Assembly (NCBI GenBank): GCA_030549495.1
Contig: JAUIRK010000921.1
Coordinates: forward strand, 124,001 to 188,000
Direction: 5' to 3'
Source: Nectonema munidae
Lineage: Eukaryota > Nematomorpha > Nectonematoida > Nectonematidae
Length of the DNA stretch: 64,000 nt
Shown: positions 1-40,041 of the stretch, one piece after another
Position numbering within the stretch: the stretch's first letter is position 1
Layout of the letters: the number at the start of each line of letters is the position of its first letter
Program-made: the position numbers and the translations under genes
Notes under the pieces: generated by a model
What the model was told of the DNA's origin: nothing
Database searches by the model: none
The model's input: only the letters and a program-made list of their open reading frames with translations

Positions 1-505
1 CTATAAGTCGATATTTTTTTCAATAAGTTTTATGAAGAGCCTTTTAATATTTTTCTTTATAAGAATAACTATGATCAAATTAAAATTTGGAATAAAAGAA
101 TAAAAAAAATTTTTGGCCAATTATCATCAGAAAACACCATTTTTTTACTGTTATCTATAAATGGCTAGAAACCTCTAACTCTATACTAGTGCACAGTAGC
201 GTTTTATGGGAGGGGGGTATTTGTATACCGATTACTTATTAATCCTTTGAAGCTTAATGAAAACCAGTGTCCCATAATATAAAACTCGACTGCTTTGAGT
301 CTTATAAAAATTTATTGAAAAAATAAGAAGATGAGTTAGTTTTCAAAAATCTGGGTTTTATGACGACTCTTTAAGGACACGAATTTCGAAGACTAATAGT
401 CAACTCTTTTCAAAAGAATTTTATATATTTAAAGCAAACGGTATTCGTTTCTTAGGACATTGGTGTAACACTGATCCTCAAACTTTACTCTTTCTAAATA
501 TTTAG

Positions 506-29871
<29,366 letters not shown>

Positions 29872-30157
29872 TAGGAAAGTTTCTAAAGAAACATTTTTAT
29901 GATCTATTTCTCTCTTATCATTTCGTTGCCAACACATGCTATTTTAACAACAACATTCCATATTAAGATTTTAAAGAAGTCTCTCAAGAAATATAAATCT
30001 ATTTACTTTTTTTACAGTAAAAAAACCTTATCGAGAAAAATATCATGTATAGTCTAAATTTTATAGAATGTTTTATATATGAATAAGGAAAGTTCGTTTT
30101 TACGATTTGAACAATTTTATACCTTATATAATATGCAATATTTTTAGTTTTTTATTA

Positions 30158-30163
30158 AATAAA
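30158..30163 (+). terminator. Probable polyadenylation signal of the integrin gene
   Basis: An AATAAA hexamer lies 287 bp after the TGA and about 40 bp before a SINE. It is the first strong AATAAA noticed after the stop. The AT-rich background makes chance matches common. Confidence 0.45.
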
Positions 30164-30199
30164 TAGATTCAAAAAACTTTATTTTACATATATTTAGTT

Positions 30200-30381
30200 G
30201 AGCCTTAATGTTTGTTAGGGTGTATCTCTCAGCTTAAAAGTTGAAGGTCAGGGATTCGATCCCCAAGGCTCCCAACTCTTAAAAAGAAATTCACAAAAAC
30301 TGTGATTAACCATCTTAAGCATAATACGAGCATATAGCCTTACATTTAGAAGTACTTTGATATCTCCAACCAACCAACATA
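30200..30381 (+). mobile_element. tRNA-derived SINE, copy 1 (full length)
   Basis: The head GAGCCTTAATG...AGGTCAGGGATTCGATCCCC carries a B-box (ATTCGATCC) and an acceptor-like GAGCCTT/AAGGCTC pair. The body is TTCACAAAAACTGTGATTAA, then ATATAGCCTTAC, ending in an AACCAACCAAC tail. It starts about 40 bp after the integrin AATAAA. Confidence 0.85.
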
Positions 30382-32150
30382 ACATATATTTAGTTGTAAA
30401 GATTGGCTAATTGATATCTTAGAAAAGCTTTTTTGCCTACTTGGGAGATCCAAATCAACCGTTATAGGAGCGACCATGAGCTAGTAAAACATGGAAAAAC
30501 ATTCATCATACTATTACTAAATTTTCAGATCACAATATTGATTACTAAATGTATGCATGCGAATTATTTATAATATCATTTATTTAAAATTTTATGTCTC
30601 TGTATCATTAATCTTGAGCAGAATTTATAACTTTAAGGTTTTTATCCCTATCAAAGCTTTGGGATATTTCAACGTTAATTTCATTGCTTAAAATTGCTAA
30701 ATAAATACAAATATAATGTATTTATTTTTATGGCAAGGTACTACTGAAATATATAACAAAAAATAAATAAGAGGTCGTTCACAATTGACGTCAACAAAAA
30801 CTTGGGGGGAGGGGGGAATCCAAAGTTGACAAAAGTCGAACAAATTTTTCATTAACAACCCTAATCAAATGAATGGATCTTTGTAAGAAACCATTTCCAT
30901 TGACTTGATAGGACTTCTTACAAATTCTTTTATAATTTGAATGCACTTTGGAAGAGGGAAACAATTTTGCACTGTTGCTGAGGGAAAATTGTGGAAACGC
31001 CTTATTTGCATAATAAGCTGCCTTACAACAGTTATCAATTTAGTTTAGATAAGTTTTTATATTGCTCATAACTTTTGATTTATTTGACCGTGTTAAAACT
31101 AAAATTTGTATTTTTCAGTTTTCTTCATAATTAGCAGATGAGAGGTGCATATTTTTTATATTTGCTAATTTTGAACTTTAACGCTTGTTACATTTTGAGA
31201 AATTTTCACCTTTTATCTGTAAAAATTTCCAACACAATTATAAAACGACTCTACTATCAGAACCTAAATTTATTTGTAGATTTTTATAAAAAAAATTTAG
31301 TTTTTGGTTTTTTATAAATTAACCTTCGTTTTTATATTGCTTATAACTTTTGAATTATTAGCCAAAATTTTAGGTGCGAAACAAATACTTTCAAGTTTGA
31401 AAAATTGAAGTCTGTTCATAATGTATACGATTAAAAATAGTTTTAATTAAAAAAAGTTATTTAGTTAGTAAATTTTTGGGTTTAATTTACACTTTGATTC
31501 CTCAAAAAAACAATTTTGGATTGCGCTTATTGATAAGTTCACTAAAAAAATGATAAGAGAAAGAGATCAAAAATGTGTTTTACTAAATTTTTCTCAATAA
31601 TTAACCTTATAAATTTATATTCTTTATTTCATTATAAACCACTCTCCTACAATAATCTAAATTTATTTGTAAATTTTAATAAATAATTTTAGTTTTTTGT
31701 ATGAAGTTTTAGCAAACTCTTCTTTATTATGTAATGAAGTATTCTCATAATATTTATTCTTTTTAAAAATATATCGTTGGCTTTCCTTACTTTTAAAATA
31801 GAAAGATAAACCTAGTCTTTAATAATTAATTTTTATCAAATTATGCACATACGAAACTAAAAGTAACGTGAGCCAACAACGATATATTTAAAAATAAGAA
31901 ATATCTTCTGACTTTTTAAAGAATATTTTTCGCTTCTTTGATAACAAAATTTTATTTTGACGATTTTAAATATATTATTTAAAATCGTGTAAATTGCAAA
32001 AATATAGGTAATAGTATTAGGTGTATCAAATCTTACATCTTGCAAAATATGAACAGAAAGTTTAATATTTTTTGAATTGTTTTCAGACTTTTATAACATA
32101 GCATAACACAATTTATTAAGAGAGAAAAAGCTAAGGATTAGCTTGAAGTG
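30382..32150. other. Intergenic AT-rich DNA with small repeats
   Basis: Near 30775 GAGGTCGTTCACAATTGACGTC followed by a G-rich run looks like one end of a miniature DNA element. Two diverged direct copies of a block with CTAAATTTATTTGTA lie at about 31250-31310 and 31650-31710. An inverted repeat spans 31755-31910. No gene seen. Confidence 0.5.
31755..31910. repeat. Inverted repeat (hairpin-forming)
   Basis: The left arm AAATATATCGTTGGCTTTCC is mirrored by the right arm GTGAGCCAACAACGATATATTT, with flanking TTACTTTTA and AAAAGTAA also paired and a spacer of about 55 bp. Probably a small foldback element. Confidence 0.6.
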
Positions 32151-34111
32151 ATCGCATCGATTAAAAAAAATGAACTACATAAAAATGTAATAGAATTATT
32201 CAAATATGAAAAAATTGTCTTTCCAATGAAAATCAAGACGATTTTTACAAACGTTGAGTGACGGTGAATCCACGATGTCCTTAGGTAATTTGTTCCAGTC
32301 ATTTACGATTCGGTTTGAAAATGAAGATATGAGAAATCGCTTTGCCCATCTTGTTTTATTGAGTTGCTTTTCATCGATTCTTGAGCTTTTTGAATAAAAT
32401 CCAGGTAGAACTGTAGACTTAATATTCATATTTCCGTTGATTATATTGTAGGTTGTGATCATGTCATTGCGCTTGTACCTGTAAATAAGAGATGGTAAAG
32501 ATAAACCTTTCTTTATATTCTAAATTTTTTCAAAACCTTTAATCCTTTTAGTTATAGATCTTTGCCCTTTTTCTAGGCTCTTTAGATCTTTAACACGCGT
32601 TATAAATGTCATTAATAAAAATTAAGAACAAAAGGGGTCCCAATATAGATCCTTGAGGCACTCCTGCTTTAGTATAAAAAGTTGCTTCTAGCGGTTAAGT
32701 AGTTTTCCATCTATAAAAATTTCCTCTAATGCCTAATTTATTAAGTTTATAAAGTAAAATTTTATGGTTCACGCAATCAAAGGCCTTGGAAAAGTACAAG
32801 AAAAATCAAATTAAATGTTCATCTTTTTCATATATGTTAAAGCTACTGATAATGAAAGCTCAAATAGAGCATCATTGGTAGATTTATTCGGGCTAAAGCC
32901 AAAAAACAATATTTTCTAGATAATTAACCAATTTGGTATAAATAATTTTTTCAAAAACCTTGGTAAAACTGGATAAGAGAGATATTAGTCTATACGAATC
33001 ATATGAAGTGAGTTGCTTATTAGGTTTTAGAACCGGTAAAATTTTACTAATTTTTAACTTATCAGGAAAAATACCTTGTTTACTGAAGAAATGAGCATAT
33101 TGACCATCAATTTGCCTATAACTGGTAAACTAAGAGTGAGTAATTTTAGATTTATTTCATCATGTCCAAAAGATATCTTATTTTTGAACATATTTACAGC
33201 GATATATATATATATATCATCAATTGAAACGTCACTAAAAAGAAAGGAGAAGACTGTGATGGTAGAAAAGAGTCAATGTATTCAAATGATATTTCAAGGC
33301 ACGAGCCATCAGATTCAAGACAATAAATATCAACAAATCCTTCCATAGATGTTAGAGTTTTCTTTTTCAATAGGGTGTTTAAAGTCGGCCATATTGATTT
33401 ATTATTACATGTAGAAAGTTTTGATAAAAAATATGGCGCCTTAGCATATTTTATCATAGTTTTATATTTTTATTAGAATATATAGTCAATACAGTTATTT
33501 CTTCCGTGTACCAAGGCAGAGTAGTTTTTTTCTAAGGGAAAAGATTTCTGGAAACAATTCTGAAAAATTTTGTGAAAACTTTTATATGTGTCATTAATAT
33601 TTTTTGAAGAGTAACAATATTGTAAATTTGCAATTGACGGATTAGATAAAAAGAAGTGAAAATTTTCTCTGAAATGTTTTTCTGTATTTTCTTTTACTTT
33701 CAGAAAAAGGTAAAAGTAGCAGTTAGCACAATGATCACTAATGCGGGCATCTATATTAAAAGTGTTAATATTATGTAATTGATTGGTAAAAATATTATCA
33801 ATTAAAGTTTTATATTTGGATAATCGAGTTGGATTCGAGAAGGTTAGAAGTAATCTATTAGTTAGCATTAAAAAAAAATTAAAAGTTTGCTTGTTTGTGT
33901 GAATGTTAAAAATATTTATATTAAAATCTCAAGCGATTAAAAAAATTGAATTTTTACCAATTTTAGTCTTCAAGTGATAAAAAATAAACAGAAATCAAAG
34001 TATTAGGTGGCCTATAAACAGTTAATATAGAAACGTTTAGTCCAGACTGTGTAAATTTGGCGAAAAAAATCAGTATAAAATTCAGTGTATTCTGTATTAT
34101 TCATTACTATA
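32150..34111 (-). pseudogene. LINE 2, 3' portion (endonuclease end to C-terminus), decayed
   Basis: Second, older LINE on the minus strand. From its 5' side: VSILTVYRPPNT, DFNIN, NIDARISDH (endonuclease), ILPVLKPNKQ and [48 protein letters not shown] (reverse transcriptase), and the tail FSNRIVNDWNKLPKDIV...NRLDFHW ending at 32196. Many frame changes and stops; clearly dead. Its 5' continuation is on the far side of the MULE. Confidence 0.87.
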
Positions 34112-34120
34112 AGTTAATTG
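34112..34120. repeat. Left 9-bp target duplication of the MULE
   Basis: AGTTAATTG, identical to 38655-38663. Confidence 0.9.
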
Positions 34121-34310
34121 CTTCCTGGTCAAAACGGCCCAAAACCGAAACGGCCCAAACCAAAACGGCCCAAAATCGAAACGGTCCAAAGCCAAAACGG
34201 CACAAAACCAAAACGACCCATAGCAAAACAGCCAAAAAGCAAAACGGCCAAAAACCATAACGGCTCAAAGCCAATACGACCATAAACCGATACTGCCAAA
34301 AACCTGAATG
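34121..34310 (+). repeat. MULE left terminal minisatellite
   Basis: About 12 imperfect copies of a 14-16 bp unit such as AAAACGGCCCAAAACC, AAAACGGCACAAAACC, AAAACGGCCAAAAACC. Units become more variable inward. Confidence 0.9.
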
Positions 34311-34784
34311 CTAGAGTAAGCTGGAACTACAATTTAAGAACACAAACTTTGATTTTCAAATACAGTTGGCCATCACTTACCTGGAAACAATGGAACCTGA
34401 CGGATCCCGGATCGACCATTTTCCAGATCAGTCATTTATTATGTCGGAATACACAAAGAAGAGAAGATAAGCTTTATTTTACACATTTGAACTTTGCTGA
34501 ATTATCAAAGTTTAATTAATGAAGGAAACAAACAAAAAATGTCAGCGAAAATTTATTGAAAGAAAGTACACAAGAAAAAATTGAAAGCAATTAAGTTACT
34601 TTTTTTATTTTTTTTCAACATGGATTGTGTCTAAAGTATTGAAAAACTTATATGTCTTCACTAGGGTTGTTTTTTAAAATTGAAATAATATTAACCAAAT
34701 AAAAAATTGCTTTTTATTTGACTGTTATATAAATATTTTTTAAACAAGCTATTTTAAAATTTCAGACAGATTGCTGAGGGTAGT

Positions 34785-35055
34785 GGCGGATCCAAAGAAG
34801 CGGGTTACCAGGTAAAGAAGGATTAAAATTTTAACATTTCTTTGTGAAAAGTTGAGTATTAGATAAATAATATTTACCGATATAGAATTTTATGTTAGGG
34901 TTTTATACTTTTTATGTGCAATATTTTATACTTACCCTTTAAATGAAATGTTTAATTTTCTCTTTTTAATCAAAAATAAAATTAACTTATTTCCCATTTT
35001 TAGTAATAAAAAATAGGCCCCCTATGCTCAAATGCTTGTTCCGCCATTGGCTGAG
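34785..35055. mobile_element. Miniature element inside the MULE (TGGCGGA ends)
   Basis: The left end AGTGGCGGATCCAAAG and the right end CTTGTTCCGCCATTGG are imperfect inverted repeats of the T-G-G-C-G-G-A/T-C kind common on hAT-like miniature elements. No clear target duplication was seen. Confidence 0.45.
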
Positions 35056-35782
35056 GTTACTCTTGAAATAATTGGAAGATAAAGTTTAGTATTTATTTTT
35101 GGCGATTCCTAATGGGATTTTTTCCGAGGGAGCTTTTTCCATAAGGGGATTTTTCAACACCAAAATCACAGAAAAAACATATCCAATTGAAAAAAAGTGT
35201 TTTTTTGAGTAAGAAGTGTTGTTTCTCTTTAATTAAACAAAGGTTCCCAACTTCTTTTGTCCTGTTCCCACTTTTTAAGTCACGTTTTTACATTTGGACT
35301 CATTTTAAGAAGAAGAAGGTTTATTATTACAAAATTTAGACTGATTTAACTCATCTATTGTTGTCTTCACAGTAAACTACCTATTAAAGCTCAATCGTAC
35401 AAAATAATATAAAATGTTTGAAACGACAAACAGCTGCCTTATTTAGAAAAACCATGTGTTTTACAAGAGTGAATTACACATGAGTATATAGAACATAAAT
35501 ATAACCTGCTATCAAAACCTAAGCATTAATTCATTTAAGACAAATGTATATGAGGTTTTGTTCTTATTATTGATGAACAATTAGACTGAAACTGAGAATG
35601 TGAAAGAGTATTTTACAATAGAAAAAAAGTAAGTTACAAATATTTGATAAACTAATGTGTATAGCATAACTAACACATTATGGGTAAAAACCAGTACAGT
35701 CTGTTTGACTTTTTGAAATTTTTAATGCACATCTAGAAAATTGGTCACTAGTTGGTAACCATGGCAGTTATGAAAGTTAAGG

Positions 35783-36112
35783 TGCCTAACCCGCGCTAAA
35801 AAAATTATTAAGGGGGCTGTGAAGGGGCAATAAAAATTTACATTATGGAAAAAATTTATTATCTTATCAGAAGTAATATATAAATTACAAAAACAAATTG
35901 TTATAATCGCATTTTATCATTTTCAAACAGTTTTGTTTCCAATATATGCCATAAATGTTCTCAAAGTTACTTGCACAACTATATGTTTTTATAATTTTTT
36001 CTTAAGTTAAGACACTTGGGGCAAGTTGAAAATTTTCAGAGGTGGCAAAAAATAAAACGGGGGGGGGGCACTTGCCCTGAAAATATATAGGTAGCGCGGG
36101 CTCTGATTGAAC
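35783..36112. mobile_element. Miniature element inside the MULE (CCCGCGCTA ends)
   Basis: The left CTAACCCGCGCTA and right TAGCGCGGGCTCTG are inverted repeats, and inside both a G-rich run is followed by a GGGCAA/TTGCCC pair. The right side has a run of 10 G (36059-36068). Size and ends suggest a hAT-type miniature element; the flanking 8-mers do not match. Confidence 0.5.
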
Positions 36113-36239
36113 ATAGTAATTTGATAATAAATTAATTCAATTCAAATATGGCCTGAAAAACAACTATTTAAATCTATTCTATAAACCATGTCGTGGTATT
36201 TTAAATTCTTTCCTAATAACTATATTACATTTTTAAAAA

Positions 36240-36345
36240 ACAAAGAGAAAATTGGTCTCGGGTTCGAATCCTGTGCCTACCAAAAAATTGCCATACAGCA
36301 TGGAAGTTTCACTTCCCTTGTATGAGACACCGACAACCAAAAAAA
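36240..36345 (+). other. B-box-bearing SINE-like fragment
   Basis: CTCGGGTTCGAATCCTGTGC contains a perfect tRNA B-box (GGTTCGAATCC) followed by CCTACCAAAA. No A box or complete tRNA fold was found upstream, so a truncated SINE is more likely than a tRNA gene. Confidence 0.35.
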
Positions 36346-36479
36346 TGTGATTTCTGAGATATATAAACAGATGAAAAAGACAAATTTACAAAAAAAATTT
36401 GATTTTTTGTAGAAAATTTGCATTCTCTTGTTTGTGGAAAGTTTGAAAATTACTGACTACCTGTAGTGTTTATCATTCA

Positions 36480-37310
36480 TGAAGTGTTGGTGTAAATTGT
36501 GTTAACGAAAGTCTTTTGTGTAGGCTTTCAATTTGGCGAACACCTTCTTCGTATTTCTGCCATAAATCCATTATTTTTTCTGACTTCTTTGGTGACGTTT
36601 TTTTGCTGTCTGTAGAACTTTCTATCAGAGATAAGTCTAACCTGAAAAATTTCTAAAAAATAGCGATTCAAAAAAATGTAAAAAAAATTTAATCATCACT
36701 AACTTGGAGAGTTAAAAGCACGGACTCTTCATACGTAAGATATATAATAGAATAAAGATTTTTGTGTTGTTATTTTTTTTATTTAAACGGTTATGCCATC
36801 CTTCGACATCGGTGTTGGTTAAGATTAACTGTTTGAAGACACACCAATCAGATTGAACCCATAAGTTTTTATTCATCCATGTATTTTCAACATAAGTGAA
36901 GAGTTGTTGAATTCTAGGTGATGTTGAGACCAATTTGATTTCTTCGAATAAGTATCTTCAAAAAACAAAATTAAATTGTTTTTTTCATAATATATTAAGT
37001 ACTTACTCAATGTGTTCGGATGGCAATAAAGTTAGTGCCAGTAATTTTTTAATAACTTTATATGTTCCTCTATCATATCTGAAAGATGGAATCAACCTAA
37101 TTTTTTGTATCTTAAAATAGAAAATTTAGTTAATTGGTAAGTATGAAAGGAAATAGACAAAATTCGGCAAAACTTTTCGCCATATAGCGCCAAATCCGAA
37201 AAAATTCTTCGTAACGATTGCCAAATTGCTCTTTCAAAATCAGCCACAACTGTCTTCAATTTTATGTTACTTGGAAGTAAACTTTTCAACTAAAAAATTT
37301 ATTGCGTAAA
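36480..37310 (-). pseudogene. MULE transposase remnant, probably spliced
   Basis: Minus strand. The piece near 37250 reads KTVVADFERAIWQSLRRIF (the conserved D-F-E-x-A segment with a catalytic Asp). A piece near 37060 reads RGTYKVIKKLLALTLLP, followed by a GTAAGT donor at about 37004. The piece 36933-36712 reads FTYVENTWMN...TNTDVEGWHNRLN, a very typical MULE C-terminal motif. The segment near 36560 reads LWQKYEEGVRQIESL. The middle (zinc-binding) part is disrupted. No intact enzyme. Confidence 0.82.
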
Positions 37311-37529
37311 TATCTACCAATTTAATAGCATTGGTTTTTTAGTGTTATGTATTAGTGCACAACTTAAAATAATATTTTTGAAACAACAATAAACGAATAA
37401 GAATGCACAATAAGATGTGGCTCAATAATCCTGGAAAGTGATGAAAGTTCTTTTTGGCATATATTTCTATAGCCATTAGGAACACTTTTACATTATTTCT
37501 CCTTACTCAGTAAACTAGAAATTTTCAGA

Positions 37530-37672
37530 CGTTTTTGTATCGGGTGTTTTGGTATCGGGCGTTTTGGTTTCGGGCGTTGTTTTTTCGGGCGTTTTGGTTT
37601 TCAGGCGTTTTGATTTCGGATATTTTGGTTTCAAGCTTTTTGGTTTTCGGGCGTTTTGACTTAAATTCCTTT
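37530..37672 (-). repeat. Internal minisatellite array related to the MULE ends
   Basis: Units like GGGCGTTTTGGTTTC, same orientation as the right end but with CGCCCG in place of CGGCCC, so a different subfamily. It may be the end of a second, nested element; no partner was found. Confidence 0.6.
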
Positions 37673-38494
37673 TGCATAATAGTTAAAACAAAGTTTACAT
37701 TTGGTTAATTTTAAATTCAGCATTTGTGTTAGTATAACCTTATGAAAGCATAAACCTAGAATAAAGCAAAGAGAAGGAGGATCAGCAATTTGATTTTAGA
37801 AAGCTTTCAAATATTTCTAGAGCATTTCATATGTTAAATAAATTCAAAATTTTTGATTGATGGGTTATGAGAGGATTTTTTACACAAGATATAAAGAAGC
37901 TCTTGAGTAGGCTATAAGAAAGAGAGATTGAGTAAACAGATATTGTGTGATACATATGGTGTTTAAGTTCCTCTAAAAACTCAAACATAACCAAATATTA
38001 TTGAAATTAAGTGATGTAATGTTTAGCAATTTTTTTGCACACAATACTTATTGAAAATATTAATAAGTTGAAATGGAACAGGTTAATTCGACCTCAAAAA
38101 TAATGAGATAGAAGCCGAATTGTTTTGAAGTCCAACTGTCCTGAGGCCGAATTGACTATAAACGGTTTAAATACTTGCCAGCAACAAAAGTTTCTTGAGA
38201 TATGATCACTATTTATTTCAGAGTGAATTTGGTTCCAGTTTTTGTAGAGAAAATAATATTCAAATTTTCCCAGGGTCTCTTTATAGAAATGACTTCAATA
38301 AAATACTATTGGAAACAATTTAAATTTATTTCTATAGTATATGATATTCGTTCAAAAATTGTATTTATTATTTTCAAATTTTGAACCTCGAACATATAAT
38401 TTTGAATAAGTTTTGGAAAAAACTCAGGAATGGATAAGTTTTCTGAAGTTTTTAATTTAGGGTTTGATTACTTTTATTTGGATACAAAGAAAGT

Positions 38495-38654
38495 TTAGGC
38501 TTTTTTTGTTTTGGGAGTTTTGGTTTAAAATTTTTGGTTTCGGCTGTTTTAGTTTTTGGCCATTTCAGTTTTGGGCCGTTTTGGTTTGGGCTTTTTTTGT
38601 TTGAGCCGTTTCGGTTTTGCCCCATTTTAATTTGGGCCGTTTTGGCAAGGCACC
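38495..38654 (-). repeat. MULE right terminal minisatellite (inverted)
   Basis: The same unit in inverse orientation (GGGCCGTTTTGGTTT-like), about ten imperfect copies, ending GGCAAGGCACC at the duplication. Confidence 0.9.
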
Positions 38655-38663
38655 AGTTAATTG
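38655..38663. repeat. Right 9-bp target duplication of the MULE
   Basis: AGTTAATTG, identical to 34112-34120. Confidence 0.9.
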
Positions 38664-38760
38664 AAACAAACTATAAAAAATACAAACTCCGCCTCCAGTA
38701 TTTTGCTTTCTTTGAAAAGACCCTAATAGCCATCTAGTCTGAATCTTATACAATTACTTG
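38664..38760 (-). pseudogene. LINE 2, 5' portion (endonuclease fragment)
   Basis: The minus strand reads FQRKQNTGGGVCIFYSLF, the G-G-G-V-x-I-Y endonuclease motif that should lie just before VSILTVYRPPNT. The two halves meet exactly at the 9-bp duplication around the MULE, so the MULE split this LINE. Further 5' LINE sequence could not be followed with confidence. Confidence 0.75.
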
Positions 38761-40040
38761 AGTTCCAGATTTTTTACTAACTGGGGAAGAAAAAATGCTT
38801 ACAACATATTGTAGATTGTTTTCATGAATAAAAATCAAAAACATTGTGACATTTCATACCAATAAACAAAACATCACCACTTTTTTTTTTATAAGATTTC
38901 TAATTATGGGATCCATAGTAAACACAACAAAATATACAGGGTTTTTATTAATATGAATAAATTTATTATCTTTAATTTTTCCGTGAAGGATTCTCTTGCA
39001 TTTTCTAAAGAGGCAGCAGAGTCCTCATTTAAGGGTATTCTTAGTAGTTATTAGATTATTAACTTTTACTAGATAATTCTTCACTAGAATATTCCTTAAT
39101 AAAGACAATTTGATTTTTTGTTTTTTTTATTTCTAACCTATTATAATTGCGTATAATAGATTTCTCATTTCTAATTGATTTTATTTTAGATGGAATTTTT
39201 TCAATATAAAAAAAGTTTAGCATCAATACACTCGTTTGAACCATACTCATCAATTATTCTAGATAAACAATACTTAATATCTTTTTTGGTAGAATTATCA
39301 ATTCTATCTAAAAGATCCTATTAATGAAAGCCATATAGGTGTAGGTAGGTAGCTCTCATAGCACTTTTCAGCGAGTGCTGATATGCTCGCGTAAGCTTGA
39401 GAGTTGGTTAAGGAGGATGAATATGTTGGTAGAGACAGGGCGAAGTTACGAATCTAAAATAGAAAAGAAAGGAGCCAGATTAATTTGTCATTGGGTTATC
39501 AACGGTGGTGAAGTGGTTTCAATGGTGTCAATGAGGGTTGCAAGAAATTTTAGTAATGTTGGGTGTAATAGAAGATCTGAGAGTGCTGTGGAAGATCTAT
39601 TAAGCCAAGAAAGGCAGCAAATTAGAAGATCTTGACGATGATAAGAGAAAATTTGACATGTGAAGATGAGATGGTATGGTGTTTCTATTGTGTTGCAACC
39701 AAAACGATAGTATGGATTTTCACTCGATTTAATTCGAAAGAGATATGCTTTACATGGGCAGTGGCCTGATAGCGAACGAATGGTTGAACGCGGTGGGGTA
39801 AATTTTTTGTTTTTGAAAGTTGCGTGTATTGTGCTGATATGTGGTAAAGAGGAAATTGGTCATTTTGAGATGAAGATATGGTTGTTGTAAAACGGTTAAT
39901 AAACAAGAAGGAAAAGAACCTAAGGTGGCTTTATTCAACAAAATACACCATCAATAGTGAATAAACTCAACGAAGTAAAACAAAGAATCACAAACAGAGT
40001 TACACAAACAGAGAATCAATCAAAAGAACGGAATAATAAC
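38761..40040. other. Intergenic region with a SINE-tail fragment
   Basis: AT-rich up to 39330. At 39338-39412 GTAGGTAGGTAGCTCTCATAG and TATGCTCGCGTAAGCTTGAG resemble the reverse of the SINE tail, with a GTAG instead of TTGG end repeat. At 39375-39906 a less AT-rich stretch has short frames on both strands without recognisable domains. Confidence 0.4.
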
Positions 40041-40041
40041 C

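Larger units (their letters stand above)
34121..38654 (-). mobile_element. MULE (Mutator-like) transposon with minisatellite-like terminal repeats
   Basis: 4.5 kb, flanked by the direct duplication AGTTAATTG at 34112-34120 and 38655-38663; 9 bp is the typical MULE length. The ends are inverted: CTTCCTGGTCAAAACGGCCC on the left, GGTGCCTTGCCAAAACGGCC on the right read inward. Each continues for about 160-190 bp as degenerate copies of an AAAACGGCCCAAAACC-like unit. A decayed MULE transposase is inside on the minus strand. It interrupts LINE 2 and itself contains smaller elements. Confidence 0.9.

Noticed and set aside
34057-34260. 67-codon frame rich in K, T and Q
   Set aside because: Read-through of the MULE terminal minisatellite.
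34121-34310. CRISPR-like array
   Set aside because: The repeats are degenerate, contiguous, and mirrored at the other end of a eukaryotic MULE.
38534-38753. Frames on both strands near the MULE right end
   Set aside because: Minisatellite again; only the minus-strand LINE motif GGGVCIF beyond 38664 is meaningful.
39375-40040. LTR or other parts of the fossil Gypsy element
   Set aside because: No repeat of this stretch was found on the other side of the pol remnant, so LTR status is unsupported.
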